DNA of 64,000 nucleotides from Planctomycetales bacterium ZRK34 (lineage in GTDB: Bacteria; Planctomycetota; Phycisphaerae; Phycisphaerales; Zrk34): assembly GCA_014873095.1 (NCBI GenBank), contig CP050848.1, positions 5,515,850-5,579,849 on the forward strand, read 5' to 3'. Of the stretch, positions 8,702-16,814 are shown piece after piece; within the stretch, counting starts at the first letter, position 1; each line of letters opens with the position of its first letter. Made by a program: the position numbers and the translations under genes. A model generated the notes under the pieces. That model saw nothing but the letters and a program-made list of their open reading frames with translations, did not search any database and was not told where the DNA came from.

Positions 8702-8973
8702 TCGCAGCGGTCCGCACGGCGGTGACAGTCGTCACGATGCCATGGCATGGCGCGGGTAAACCAGTTGTGGTCGCACATGTGGCGGCGCGACTCCCATCGG
8801 GTGGCACGGTTGCCATCGTGTCGAACATACCGGTCACCGCAACCGTAATCGGCATCGGTCCTGTAGGCGTGGCGCGTGGGTGCGTCTCCGCTCGGAGCGG
8901 CAGCCCAACCGATACTGGCCACACCAAGAACCGCGACGACGGCGAGGGCGATGGTGGCGAGGGGCTTGTTCAT
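8698..8973 (-). CDS. Small secreted His/Cys-rich protein
   Basis: 91 residues from the ATG at 8973, which follows AAAGGAAA. A signal peptide covers about residues 1-26 (cleavage near GWAAA). The mature part is short and rich in His, Asp, Arg and Cys (YGCGDRYVRHD, RRHMCDHNWF, WHRDDCHRRADRC). This suggests a periplasmic metal-binding protein. It is preceded by the second copy of the ECF-type promoter, so it is probably a direct target of the sigma factor encoded at 7680-8234. No named family. Confidence 0.6.
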   Translation of the reverse strand: MNKPLATIALAVVAVLGVASIGWAAAPSGDAPTRHAYRTDADYGCGDRYVRHDGNRATRWESRRHMCDHNWFTRAMPWHRDDCHRRADRCD

Positions 8974-9029
8974 GATCGTTTCCTTTCTGAATGTTTGGCG
9001 GCCTGCGGGAACGCTCCTTTTGCCGCTGT

Positions 9030-9067
9030 CCACTTGTTCAGACGAAACGACTCTCGCTGGCGTTACG
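9030..9067 (-). promoter_or_regulatory. Candidate ECF promoter (copy B)
   Basis: On the - strand it reads CGTAACGCCAGCGAGAG, then TCGTTTCGTCTGAAC. It differs from copy A at six of 38 positions and has the same AAC to CGTC spacing of 17 bp. It lies about 57 bp before the ATG at 8973. Confidence 0.6.
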
Positions 9068-9114
9068 AGCCAACCCGAAAGAGAAGTCGAATGCCAACCA
9101 CAAAATGTCCAGCC

Positions 9115-11277
9115 TCAATCCCGCAGCAACCGCAGGCCGTTGAACACGACCAGCAACGTTGCGCCGGTGTCGGCGGCGATGGCCATCCACAGCGACGCCA
9201 GGCCGAGCACCGCCAGCACGATGAACAGGAATTTCAAGCCCAGAGCGAAGGCGATGTTGGTCTTGATGTTTCGTAACGTGCGACGGGAATGTCGGATGAG
9301 CCAGGAGACCTTCAGCAGGTCGTCCGACATCAGCGCGATGTCTGCGGTTTCGATGGCGGCGTCGGTGCCCATGCCACCCATGGCGATGCCCATGCTCGCT
9401 GCCGCCAAGGCGGGGGCATCATTGATGCCATCGCCCACCATTGCCACATGGCCGTGCTCCGCGACGAGCGCTTCGACGGCCTTGACCTTGTCTTCGGGCA
9501 GCAGTTGGGCGCGGTATTCATCCACCCCCGTGGCGGCGGTGACCGCCTTGGCCGTCCCTTCGTTGTCGCCGGTGAGCATGACCACCTTGCGGATGCCGGC
9601 GGATCGAAGCAAACGCACAGCCTCGGGGGCATCTTCGCGGACGCGATCGGCGATGCTGATCAGGCCGCAGACGTGCTGGTCATTGCCAATCGCCACGACG
9701 GTATGGCCAGCATCCTCCAACGCGACGGCCCGGTCGTGGACTTGCGGCGTCTCCTGGCCTCGGTCGTGCATCATGCGATGGCTGCCGATCCAGAAGAGTC
9801 GGCCATCGATCTCGCCTTCGCCTCCCTTGCCCCGGATAGCGCGGTAGCTCTGGGCGGCAACGATTGAAACACCTTGGCCTTCGGCTTTCCTCAGGACCGC
9901 CCGCGCCAGCGGGTGTTCACTGTGAGCCTCCAAAGCCGCGGCGCGTTCCAGCAGTTCTTCGGGGGTATGGCCATTCAACGGCACGACTTGCTGGACCTCC
10001 GGTTGGCCGTGGGTCAGCGTGCCCGTCTTGTCCATCGCCAGCACACGGAGGCGTCCGGCGGCTTCCATGTAGACTCCACCCTTGACCAGTACGCCGTGGC
10101 GCGCCGCGGAGGTCAGCGCCGAGACGATGCTGACCGGCGTGGAGATCACCAGGGCGCAGGGGCAGGCAATCACCAGGATGACCAGGCCGCGATAGCCCCA
10201 CAGGGACCACGCACCCAGCCCCAGCAATGGTGGCAGGACCGCCAGCGCCACCGCCAGCAGCATCATCGCCGGCGTGTACCAGCGGGCAAATCTGTCGACC
10301 CATTGTTGTGCGGGAGCGCGGCGCGACTGGGCTTCCTGCACCATGTGGATGATGCGGGCCAGCGTCGTATCATCCGCCGCCTTGGTCGAACGGAACTCCA
10401 TCGCGCCGTCTTCGTTGATGGTTCCGGCGAACACCTCGTCGCCCGGTGACTTGGAGACCGGCATGGATTCGCCGGTGATGGCAGCCTGATTGACGGTGGA
10501 TTCGCCCTTGGTGACCTCGCCGTCGAGTGGAATCTTCTCACCCGGCCGGACGATCACCGTTGCACCCATGGGCACCTGCTCGACGGGCTTCTGCCTGATG
10601 TCCCCGTCATGCGGGCAGATGTAGCGCGCCGTGGTGGGCGTCAGGTCCATCAGCGCCCGGATCGCGTTACGCGCCCGGTTGACGCTCCAGTGTTCCAACA
10701 GCAGCGACAGAGCAAACAGGAACGCTACGGTGGCAGCTTCAAACCATTCGCCAAGGGTGATCGCGCCAGCGACGGCGATGACCATGAGCAGGTTCATGTC
10801 CGGCTGAAGCCGTCGCGCAGCATAGATCGCTTTAGGAAACACGTACCACCCACCGGTCACCACGGCACAGAGGTACAGCAGCATTACCATGGTGGGCATG
10901 GCGTGTTCTGGGCCTTCCTTGACGGCCAGTGCATCAAGCAAATCGCCATGGGTCAGCCAGTGCACGACAAAGCCCGAAGCCAGCAACAGGCCGCTGGTGG
11001 CGGTCATAACGGCTCGTCCATGCTGCTGCCACCGCGACTGCTGCGACGCAGACGCCCGTTGCTCCCAGGGCACGGCTTTCATGCCGGTTGCGTTGACCGC
11101 GGAGACGATCTGATCCGGGGTGATGGTGTCACGATTGAACTCAACTGACATTCGACCTTGGACAACATCGAACTCGAGATCCATCACCCCATCACGTCGG
11201 CCGACTTCTCGCTGGAGGATGGCCACTTCCTCCGAACAGTCCAGCCCGCGCACTCTGTACTGGATCACTTCACTCAT
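9115..11277 (-). CDS. cadA: Heavy-metal P1B-type ATPase (Zn/Cd/Pb exporter)
   Basis: 720 residues, ATG at 11277. Exports divalent soft metals from the cytoplasm using ATP. The N-terminal metal-binding-like domain has RGLDCSEEV, a single-Cys DCxxE form rather than GMxCxxC. Eight membrane segments, TGES in the actuator domain, the transport motif CPCAL near residue 373, the phosphorylation site DKTGTLT near 413 and GDGINDAPA near 613 are all intact. The CPC motif and the DC-E type N-domain point to Zn/Cd/Pb rather than copper. It overlaps the upstream lipoprotein gene by 8 bp and follows the RND efflux genes in the same direction. Confidence 0.93.
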   Translation of the reverse strand: MSEVIQYRVRGLDCSEEVAILQREVGRRDGVMDLEFDVVQGRMSVEFNRDTITPDQIVSAVNATGMKAVPWEQRASASQQSRWQQHGRAVMTATSGLLLASGFVVHWLTHGDLLDALAVKEGPEHAMPTMVMLLYLCAVVTGGWYVFPKAIYAARRLQPDMNLLMVIAVAGAITLGEWFEAATVAFLFALSLLLEHWSVNRARNAIRALMDLTPTTARYICPHDGDIRQKPVEQVPMGATVIVRPGEKIPLDGEVTKGESTVNQAAITGESMPVSKSPGDEVFAGTINEDGAMEFRSTKAADDTTLARIIHMVQEAQSRRAPAQQWVDRFARWYTPAMMLLAVALAVLPPLLGLGAWSLWGYRGLVILVIACPCALVISTPVSIVSALTSAARHGVLVKGGVYMEAAGRLRVLAMDKTGTLTHGQPEVQQVVPLNGHTPEELLERAAALEAHSEHPLARAVLRKAEGQGVSIVAAQSYRAIRGKGGEGEIDGRLFWIGSHRMMHDRGQETPQVHDRAVALEDAGHTVVAIGNDQHVCGLISIADRVREDAPEAVRLLRSAGIRKVVMLTGDNEGTAKAVTAATGVDEYRAQLLPEDKVKAVEALVAEHGHVAMVGDGINDAPALAAASMGIAMGGMGTDAAIETADIALMSDDLLKVSWLIRHSRRTLRNIKTNIAFALGLKFLFIVLAVLGLASLWMAIAADTGATLLVVFNGLRLLRD

Positions 11278-11740
11278 GGCTGTCCGATCGCCTCAGTGCT
11301 GCTGATGATGAGGATAGGTCAGTTAATGTGTTCGCCGAATGGGGTCCTTCATGGTGCGCCAATCGCACGGTCGTTCCGGGTGGCGGTATGGAACCGATCC
11401 GATGCGCAAACGTGCCCTCCCACGTGTGGCGGGTCAACCGGCGTCGGTGAAATCGCACCGACTCTTCCAGCAGTACATCGCCGTCCGGGCTGGTCATTCT
11501 CAGGTCAACGTGACCTCGCAGCCAATATGCACGTTGTCGTTCTCGTGCGACCTTGCCGGTGATCACCACGCCGCTTTCATCATGCAACACCTTGGCACGG
11601 GTGATCTTGACTGGCGTGGTTTCCACAACCACCAGATCGACCTTACCGATCTCTACAAGATTCGTGCGTGTTGAAGCGCAGCCAAACGAGATGAGTGAGG
11701 CGACGAGCAGCGTTGCGAGTAGAGCCAGATTCGGTTTCAT
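11270..11740 (-). CDS. Lipoprotein in the metal-efflux operon
   Basis: 156 residues, ATG at 11740 after AAGGAG. A lipobox SFGC ends the signal peptide at Cys21. The mature part looks beta-rich (VVITGKVARERQ, WLRGHVDLRMTSPDGDVLLE) with a basic His/Arg patch (RFHRRRLTRHTWEG), somewhat like FxLYD-type secreted domains. Its end overlaps the P-type ATPase start, and its own start lies 39 bp after the PII-like gene. An accessory periplasmic or outer-membrane role in metal handling is inferred from position. Confidence 0.6.
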   Translation of the reverse strand: MKPNLALLATLLVASLISFGCASTRTNLVEIGKVDLVVVETTPVKITRAKVLHDESGVVITGKVARERQRAYWLRGHVDLRMTSPDGDVLLEESVRFHRRRLTRHTWEGTFAHRIGSIPPPGTTVRLAHHEGPHSANTLTDLSSSSAALRRSDSHE

Positions 11741-11779
11741 TGCGATGTCTCCTTATCGGGTGATGGCGTCGTTGCGCGG

Positions 11780-12103
11780 TCACACGGCAACTTCGCCGCG
11801 CTCTCCAGAGCTGATGCGGACGGCCTGTTCGACGGGCAAGACATACACCTTGCCGTCGCCGCGCAGCCCGGTGTGACCGGCGTGTTCGATGGTCTGGACC
11901 ACCTTGTCCGCCAGCGCATCGGCACAGAATACTTCGATGCGGACGACTTGATGGAAGTCATCGGGGTTGTGTTCGGCACCTCGACCCCGTCCGAAACCTC
12001 TTGCTTCGCTGACGGTCATGCCGGTCAGGCCCTCGACGTGATGCAGGGCGAGCGTCACGTCGTCGAGGCGATGGGCTTTGATGAACGCTTCGATCTTCTT
12101 CAT
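11780..12103 (-). CDS. PII-like protein with shortened T-loop
   Basis: 107 residues. The PII fold is clear: MKKIEAFIKAHRLDDVTLAL, LTGMTVSEARGFGRGRG and TGLRGDGKVYVLPVEQAVRI (helix-strand-strand plus C-terminal BC-loop). Compared with GlnB the T-loop is about ten residues shorter and has no uridylylation tyrosine. It starts 3 bp after the stop of the RND pump gene. PII-like proteins next to CusA/CzcA-type pumps are a recurring arrangement, so a ligand- or metal-sensing role at the pump is more likely than nitrogen control. Confidence 0.8.
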   Translation of the reverse strand: MKKIEAFIKAHRLDDVTLALHHVEGLTGMTVSEARGFGRGRGAEHNPDDFHQVVRIEVFCADALADKVVQTIEHAGHTGLRGDGKVYVLPVEQAVRISSGERGEVAV

Positions 12104-12106
12104 GGT

Positions 12107-15100
12107 TCAGATCTCCGAAGGGGTGGCGGGACGGGGTGCGGGGGTTTCACGGTCGACGCCGATGGCAAACCACTTGTAGAGCGCGGGCAAGACGAGCAGC
12201 GTGAGCACGGTCGAAGTAAACAGCCCGCCGATGACCACGATGGCCAGGGGGCGCTGGACCTCGCTGCCGGTGCCGGTGGCCAGCAGCAGCGGAAACAGGC
12301 CCAGGGCGGTGGTGATTGCGGTCATGAGGACCGGGCGGACGCGCAATGAAGCACCCTCGACGCTTGCTTCGTTCATCGGCTTGCCCTCCTGCACGAGTTG
12401 GTTGAGGTAGGTGACGAGCACCATGCCGTTTTCCAGCGCGATGCCGAACAGAGCGATGAAGCCCACGGATGCGGGGACCGAGAGGTTCTCGTCCATCAGC
12501 CACAGGCCGATGATGCCACCGACCAGCGCTAACGGGATGTTTAGCAGGATCAGCGCGGTGCTTTTCAGCGAGTTGAAGCTGGAGTAGAGCAGCAGGCAGA
12601 TGATCAGCAACGTGACGGGCACGACGACCGCCAGCCGCTTGTTCGCTTCCTGTTGCAGGCGGAACGAGCCGCCCCAAGTGGTGAAGTAGCCGGTGGGCAG
12701 TTGAATCTGCTGATCGATGGCAGCCTGGGCGTCGGCGACGAACGAACCGATGTCCCGACCGACCACGTTGTTCTGGATGGTGATGAACCGCTGGGTGTCT
12801 TCGCGGGTGATCTGACGCGGGCCGGTGATGCGATTGATCGTAGCCAATTCGCTCAGCGGGACGCGCTGACCATCGGGGGATTCGATGAGGATATCGCCGA
12901 TCGCTTCGCGCGTCTGGCGTGCTTCGGGCATGTAGCGCACGAGAATATCGAAGCGGCGGATGCCCTCAAAGACCTGTCCGGCCTCTTGGCCACCCACGGC
13001 AGCGCGGATGGTGTGCTGCACATCCGAAAGGTTCATGCCATAGCGGGCGATGGCGTCGAAGTCGGGCCGGATCAGCAACTGCGGCGTGCCGGTGACCTGA
13101 TCGACCTGAACGTCCGCCGCGCCGGGAACGCTCTGAAGTACGGCGGCGATCTCGTCGGCCTTCTCCTTGAGCAGACCCAGATCCTCACCGAACAACTTCA
13201 CGGCGAGCTCGGCCTTAACGCCTTCGAGCAATTCATCGACGGTCATCTCAATCGGCTGGGTCAGGTTGGCCATGATGCCGGGCATGCCGCTGACAGCATT
13301 ACGGATCTGCGACTCAATGAACGCCTGGTCGTTGGGCTGTCGCCACTCATCTTTGGGTTTGAGGATGACGTACATTTCCACCGAGTTGATCGGGTCGGAG
13401 TGAGCTCCAACTTCGCCCCGGCCGACGCGGCTGGTCACCTCGATGACCTCGGGAATCTTCAGCAGTCGCCGCTCCACACGCATCGCATTCTGCTTGCTCT
13501 CTTCTAGTGAGATTGACGGGGCCTGCGTGAGGCGTGCGACGATGGTGCCCTCGTTGAGTCGGGGCGTGAACTCTGAACCCAATTGGGGGTAGATCGCCAC
13601 GCCCAGCGCCAACAACACCACGGCCAACGTGACCGCCGCCCAGCGCTGACTGACGAAGAATCGCACGACCGGGCGGTATGGCACCAGCAGCAGCCGCACG
13701 ACAAAAGATTCACTGCCCGACGCCTGGCGCTTCCGGGGGCGAGGGCGGCGCATCACGACGTGGCTGAGCATCGGCGCGATCAGCAAGGCATAGACCAGTG
13801 ACCCGAGCATCGCCAGCGCGACGGTGTAGGCCAGCGGCCGAAACGTCTTGCCCTCGACGCCCTGAAGCGTGAACAGCGGCAGGAAAACGACGATGATGAT
13901 CGCGATGGCAAAGAGGATCGGCCGGCCCACTTCATGGCAAGCGCGGGCGACCACGTGAATGCGCGATTCATCGCGGTCTGATTCACGCAGCAGACGGTCT
14001 ACGTTCTCCACCATCACAATGGTGCCGTCGACCATCATGCCGATCGCAATGGCCAGACCGCCCAGCGACATGAGATTGGCCGACAGGTCGAACCAGTACA
14101 TCGCAATGACGGCGAACAGTACCGAGAACGGGATCGCCACCGCCACGACCAGACTCGGCCGGAACCCGCCCATAAACACCAACAGCACAAGTGCCACCAA
14201 GACGATGCCAGTGACCAGTGCAGTGGTCACGGTCGAGACCGACGCCTCAACGATGTCCTTCTGCTGGTAGTACGGCACGAGCCGCAGGCCTTGGGGCAGG
14301 ATGTTGTTGATCTCGGCGATCTTGCTTTCGACACGCTCGATGACCGTTGAAGCATTGGTGCCATAGAGCTTGACGACCATGCCGGCGACGATTTCGCCTT
14401 GGCCGTTGCGGGTCTGCGCCCCGCGACGCACCGCGCCGCCGATCTTCAGCTCCGCGACTGCGTCCAGATAGACCGGTCGGCCGTCTTCAGTTTTGACGAT
14501 GATCCGCCGCAGGTCATCCAGCTCTTCAGCCAGGCCGACTGAGCGGACGACCAGTTCTTCGTTGCCTTCGGTGATGTACTGCGCGCCGATGTTGAGATTG
14601 TTGGCCTCGACGCGCTCGATGACATCATTGACGGTTAGGTCATAGCGGAGCAGGGCCTGTGGATCGACCACAACGTGAAACTGCTTCTCGAACCCGCCGA
14701 TACCCAGCACCTCGGTGACGCCCGGAACTCTGGCAAGATTACGGGCCACGACCCAGTCGTGCGTGGTGCGCAGCTCTTCGAGTGTGTACGTCCCGGTCGT
14801 GTCCTCCAAGTAATAGAACAGCACCAGCCCCATGCCGGTGGAGATCGGGCCAAGTTCCGGTTCGCCGAAGCCCTCGGGAATCTGCTCGCGGGCTTCCTGA
14901 AGGCGTTCATTCACCAGCCGGCGCGAGAAGTAGATATCCGTGCCTTCCTCGAAGTAGACGTTCACCACGGACAACCCGAAGTTGGAGACCGAGCGAATCT
15001 TCTCCACCCCCGGAAGGCCCAGCATCGCGGTCTCCACTGGATAGGTGACAAACGCCTCGACCTCTTCGGGTGCCAGGCCCTCGGTGACGGTGAAGACCTG

Positions 15101-15241
15101 CACGAGGTTCGGCGAGACATCGGGAAACGCATCGACCGGCAGCCGGCCGTAGCTCCACCAGCCGGCGGCGACCACCAGCACCAGCAGCACGGCGATCAAC
15201 AGTCGGTTGTGCAGGGAATAGTCGATCAGACGATTAATCAT
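12107..15241 (-). CDS. cusA: Heavy-metal RND efflux pump, CusA/CzcA family
   Basis: 1044 residues from the ATG at 15241 (GAGGTG upstream); a longer frame to 15304 lacks support. Inner-membrane proton/metal antiporter of the tripartite pump. Two RND repeats with twelve membrane segments are visible. The TM4 signature reads AIAIGMMVDGTIVMVEN: the first acidic residue of the CzcA pattern (DFG) is replaced by Ala, as I recall it in CusA-like pumps, while VDG and VEN are kept. This favours a CusA-like branch (Cu/Ag) over a CzcA-like one, with caution. Gene order cusC-cusB-cusA is standard. Confidence 0.9.
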   Translation of the reverse strand: MINRLIDYSLHNRLLIAVLLVLVVAAGWWSYGRLPVDAFPDVSPNLVQVFTVTEGLAPEEVEAFVTYPVETAMLGLPGVEKIRSVSNFGLSVVNVYFEEGTDIYFSRRLVNERLQEAREQIPEGFGEPELGPISTGMGLVLFYYLEDTTGTYTLEELRTTHDWVVARNLARVPGVTEVLGIGGFEKQFHVVVDPQALLRYDLTVNDVIERVEANNLNIGAQYITEGNEELVVRSVGLAEELDDLRRIIVKTEDGRPVYLDAVAELKIGGAVRRGAQTRNGQGEIVAGMVVKLYGTNASTVIERVESKIAEINNILPQGLRLVPYYQQKDIVEASVSTVTTALVTGIVLVALVLLVFMGGFRPSLVVAVAIPFSVLFAVIAMYWFDLSANLMSLGGLAIAIGMMVDGTIVMVENVDRLLRESDRDESRIHVVARACHEVGRPILFAIAIIIVVFLPLFTLQGVEGKTFRPLAYTVALAMLGSLVYALLIAPMLSHVVMRRPRPRKRQASGSESFVVRLLLVPYRPVVRFFVSQRWAAVTLAVVLLALGVAIYPQLGSEFTPRLNEGTIVARLTQAPSISLEESKQNAMRVERRLLKIPEVIEVTSRVGRGEVGAHSDPINSVEMYVILKPKDEWRQPNDQAFIESQIRNAVSGMPGIMANLTQPIEMTVDELLEGVKAELAVKLFGEDLGLLKEKADEIAAVLQSVPGAADVQVDQVTGTPQLLIRPDFDAIARYGMNLSDVQHTIRAAVGGQEAGQVFEGIRRFDILVRYMPEARQTREAIGDILIESPDGQRVPLSELATINRITGPRQITREDTQRFITIQNNVVGRDIGSFVADAQAAIDQQIQLPTGYFTTWGGSFRLQQEANKRLAVVVPVTLLIICLLLYSSFNSLKSTALILLNIPLALVGGIIGLWLMDENLSVPASVGFIALFGIALENGMVLVTYLNQLVQEGKPMNEASVEGASLRVRPVLMTAITTALGLFPLLLATGTGSEVQRPLAIVVIGGLFTSTVLTLLVLPALYKWFAIGVDRETPAPRPATPSEI

Positions 15242-15269
15242 GGCAATACACCTCGGTCGGTTGCGATGG

Positions 15270-16808
15270 TCAGTGGGCGTGGCCGGCGCGTTCCAGCGCG
15301 GCACGGTTCATCTCGGCCTTGAAGGCCAGCACGTTGGCAGCGATGTAACGTTCGCCGGGCTTGAGTCCGGTGACGATCTCGGCCGACTCGGACGTGGTGC
15401 GCCCGACAGTCACCTCACGTGGCTCAAAGCCCTCGTCGGTCTGCACGAAGACGATCTGTTCGCCGTCCATCTCGGTAATGGCGTTGCGCGGCACGACAAC
15501 CGACGCTGACGCCCGTCCGGTCTCGATTCGGCCTTCCACGAACAGCCCCGGACGCCAGTGCCCGTCGGGGTTCTTGAGTACGATGCGCGCGGTGGCGGTG
15601 CGCGTTTTCTCATCCAGTGACGGGCTGATGAAGGCGATCTCGCCCTCGGCGTCGGGAATACCGTGGCCGAAGCGGATCGTGACGTGCTGACCGGCCTGCA
15701 CATGGGCCAGATCGCGCTGGTACACCGTTAGATTCACCCAGACAGTGGACAGGTCCGCAATGACGAAGGGCGAGCCGTTGCCCGGTTCGATGACCTCGCC
15801 GACCGTCACATGCCGCGCGGTGACCATCCCGTCGAGCGGCGAGGTCAGTTCGTAGGTGTTGAACTCGGTGTCCTTGAGCGTCTCGATCTTCGCGATCTCA
15901 TCGTGTGAATAGCCCAGCGCGTGCAGGGCGTTCTCCGCCTGGTTCATCGCGATTCGGGCTTCCTTTACCTGCAGCGATGCCTCAGTCAGCCCCAGTTTCT
16001 GGTCCAAGCGGGCCTCCTCCAACGCCTGTTGCGACTCTAGCAGTTGACGCTCAGTGCCCACCTTGTCCTGAAGTAGTCGGGCATCGCGATCAGCCGTCTG
16101 TTTGGCAAGCTTGATCCGGCTTTCGTAAAGGTCTTCCTTCGCACCGAGGCTTTCTTCAGCCAGCGCCAAGCGGGCCTTGGCCGCGAGGAACTCGCTCCGT
16201 GCCGCCGCCAGTTCCTGGCTGTTGAGTACCGCCATCTCCTGCCCAGCCTTCACCTGATCGCCAACCGAGAAGTTCACCTTACGCACGATTCCCGCCACGG
16301 TCGGCGTCACGTGGGCGATGCGATCGGCGTTGAAGACGACCTCACCGGGCAAGCGCACGATCTTCTCGATGTGGCCGCCGTCCGCCGATCGGACCTCGAT
16401 GCCGAACTCACGCATGACCTCCGGGGTGATGCGGATGCCGCCTTCCTCTTCCTCATCGCCGTGGCCCGCATGGTCATCGTGGCCGTCGTCAGCGTCGCCG
16501 TGTTCGGCATGATCGTCCGCGCCTTCGTGACCCGCGTGGCCTTCATCGTCATGCTCGTCGGCTTCCCCGCCGTGATCGTGACCCGCGTGGTCGTCGTGTT
16601 CGTCCGCTTGACCTGCGGCGTCAGTGCCGACGGGCTTTTCGTGGTCCGCATGGTCGTGGCCTTCATGCTCGTCGGCTTTGGCTGCGCCGTGATCGCGGCC
16701 AACATGGTCGTCGACAGCTTGCTGGGCGATGACCGGTGCGGGCCAGTTCGACCACAACGCTAGCCCGCCAAGCAACGCCAACAGGATCAATAGGGATCGT
16801 ATCTTCAT
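15270..16808 (-). CDS. cusB: RND periplasmic adaptor with long His/Asp-rich N-terminus
   Basis: 512 residues. A signal anchor at residues 4-22 precedes a low-complexity stretch at about 33-124 made of repeats such as DEHDDHAGHDHGGEADEH with about 18 histidines. Then follow the usual membrane-fusion-protein parts: IRLPGEVVFNADRIAHVTPT barrel-sandwich strands, a helical hairpin (SLGAKEDLYESRIKLAKQTA), the second lipoyl half (LTSPLDGMVTARHVTVGEV) and a beta-barrel. It links the inner-membrane pump to the TolC-like channel. The His/Asp region probably binds metal in the periplasm; adaptors of this family often have a shorter one. Confidence 0.9.
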   Translation of the reverse strand: MKIRSLLILLALLGGLALWSNWPAPVIAQQAVDDHVGRDHGAAKADEHEGHDHADHEKPVGTDAAGQADEHDDHAGHDHGGEADEHDDEGHAGHEGADDHAEHGDADDGHDDHAGHGDEEEEGGIRITPEVMREFGIEVRSADGGHIEKIVRLPGEVVFNADRIAHVTPTVAGIVRKVNFSVGDQVKAGQEMAVLNSQELAAARSEFLAAKARLALAEESLGAKEDLYESRIKLAKQTADRDARLLQDKVGTERQLLESQQALEEARLDQKLGLTEASLQVKEARIAMNQAENALHALGYSHDEIAKIETLKDTEFNTYELTSPLDGMVTARHVTVGEVIEPGNGSPFVIADLSTVWVNLTVYQRDLAHVQAGQHVTIRFGHGIPDAEGEIAFISPSLDEKTRTATARIVLKNPDGHWRPGLFVEGRIETGRASASVVVPRNAITEMDGEQIVFVQTDEGFEPREVTVGRTTSESAEIVTGLKPGERYIAANVLAFKAEMNRAALERAGHAH

Positions 16809-16814
16809 GGGTGA

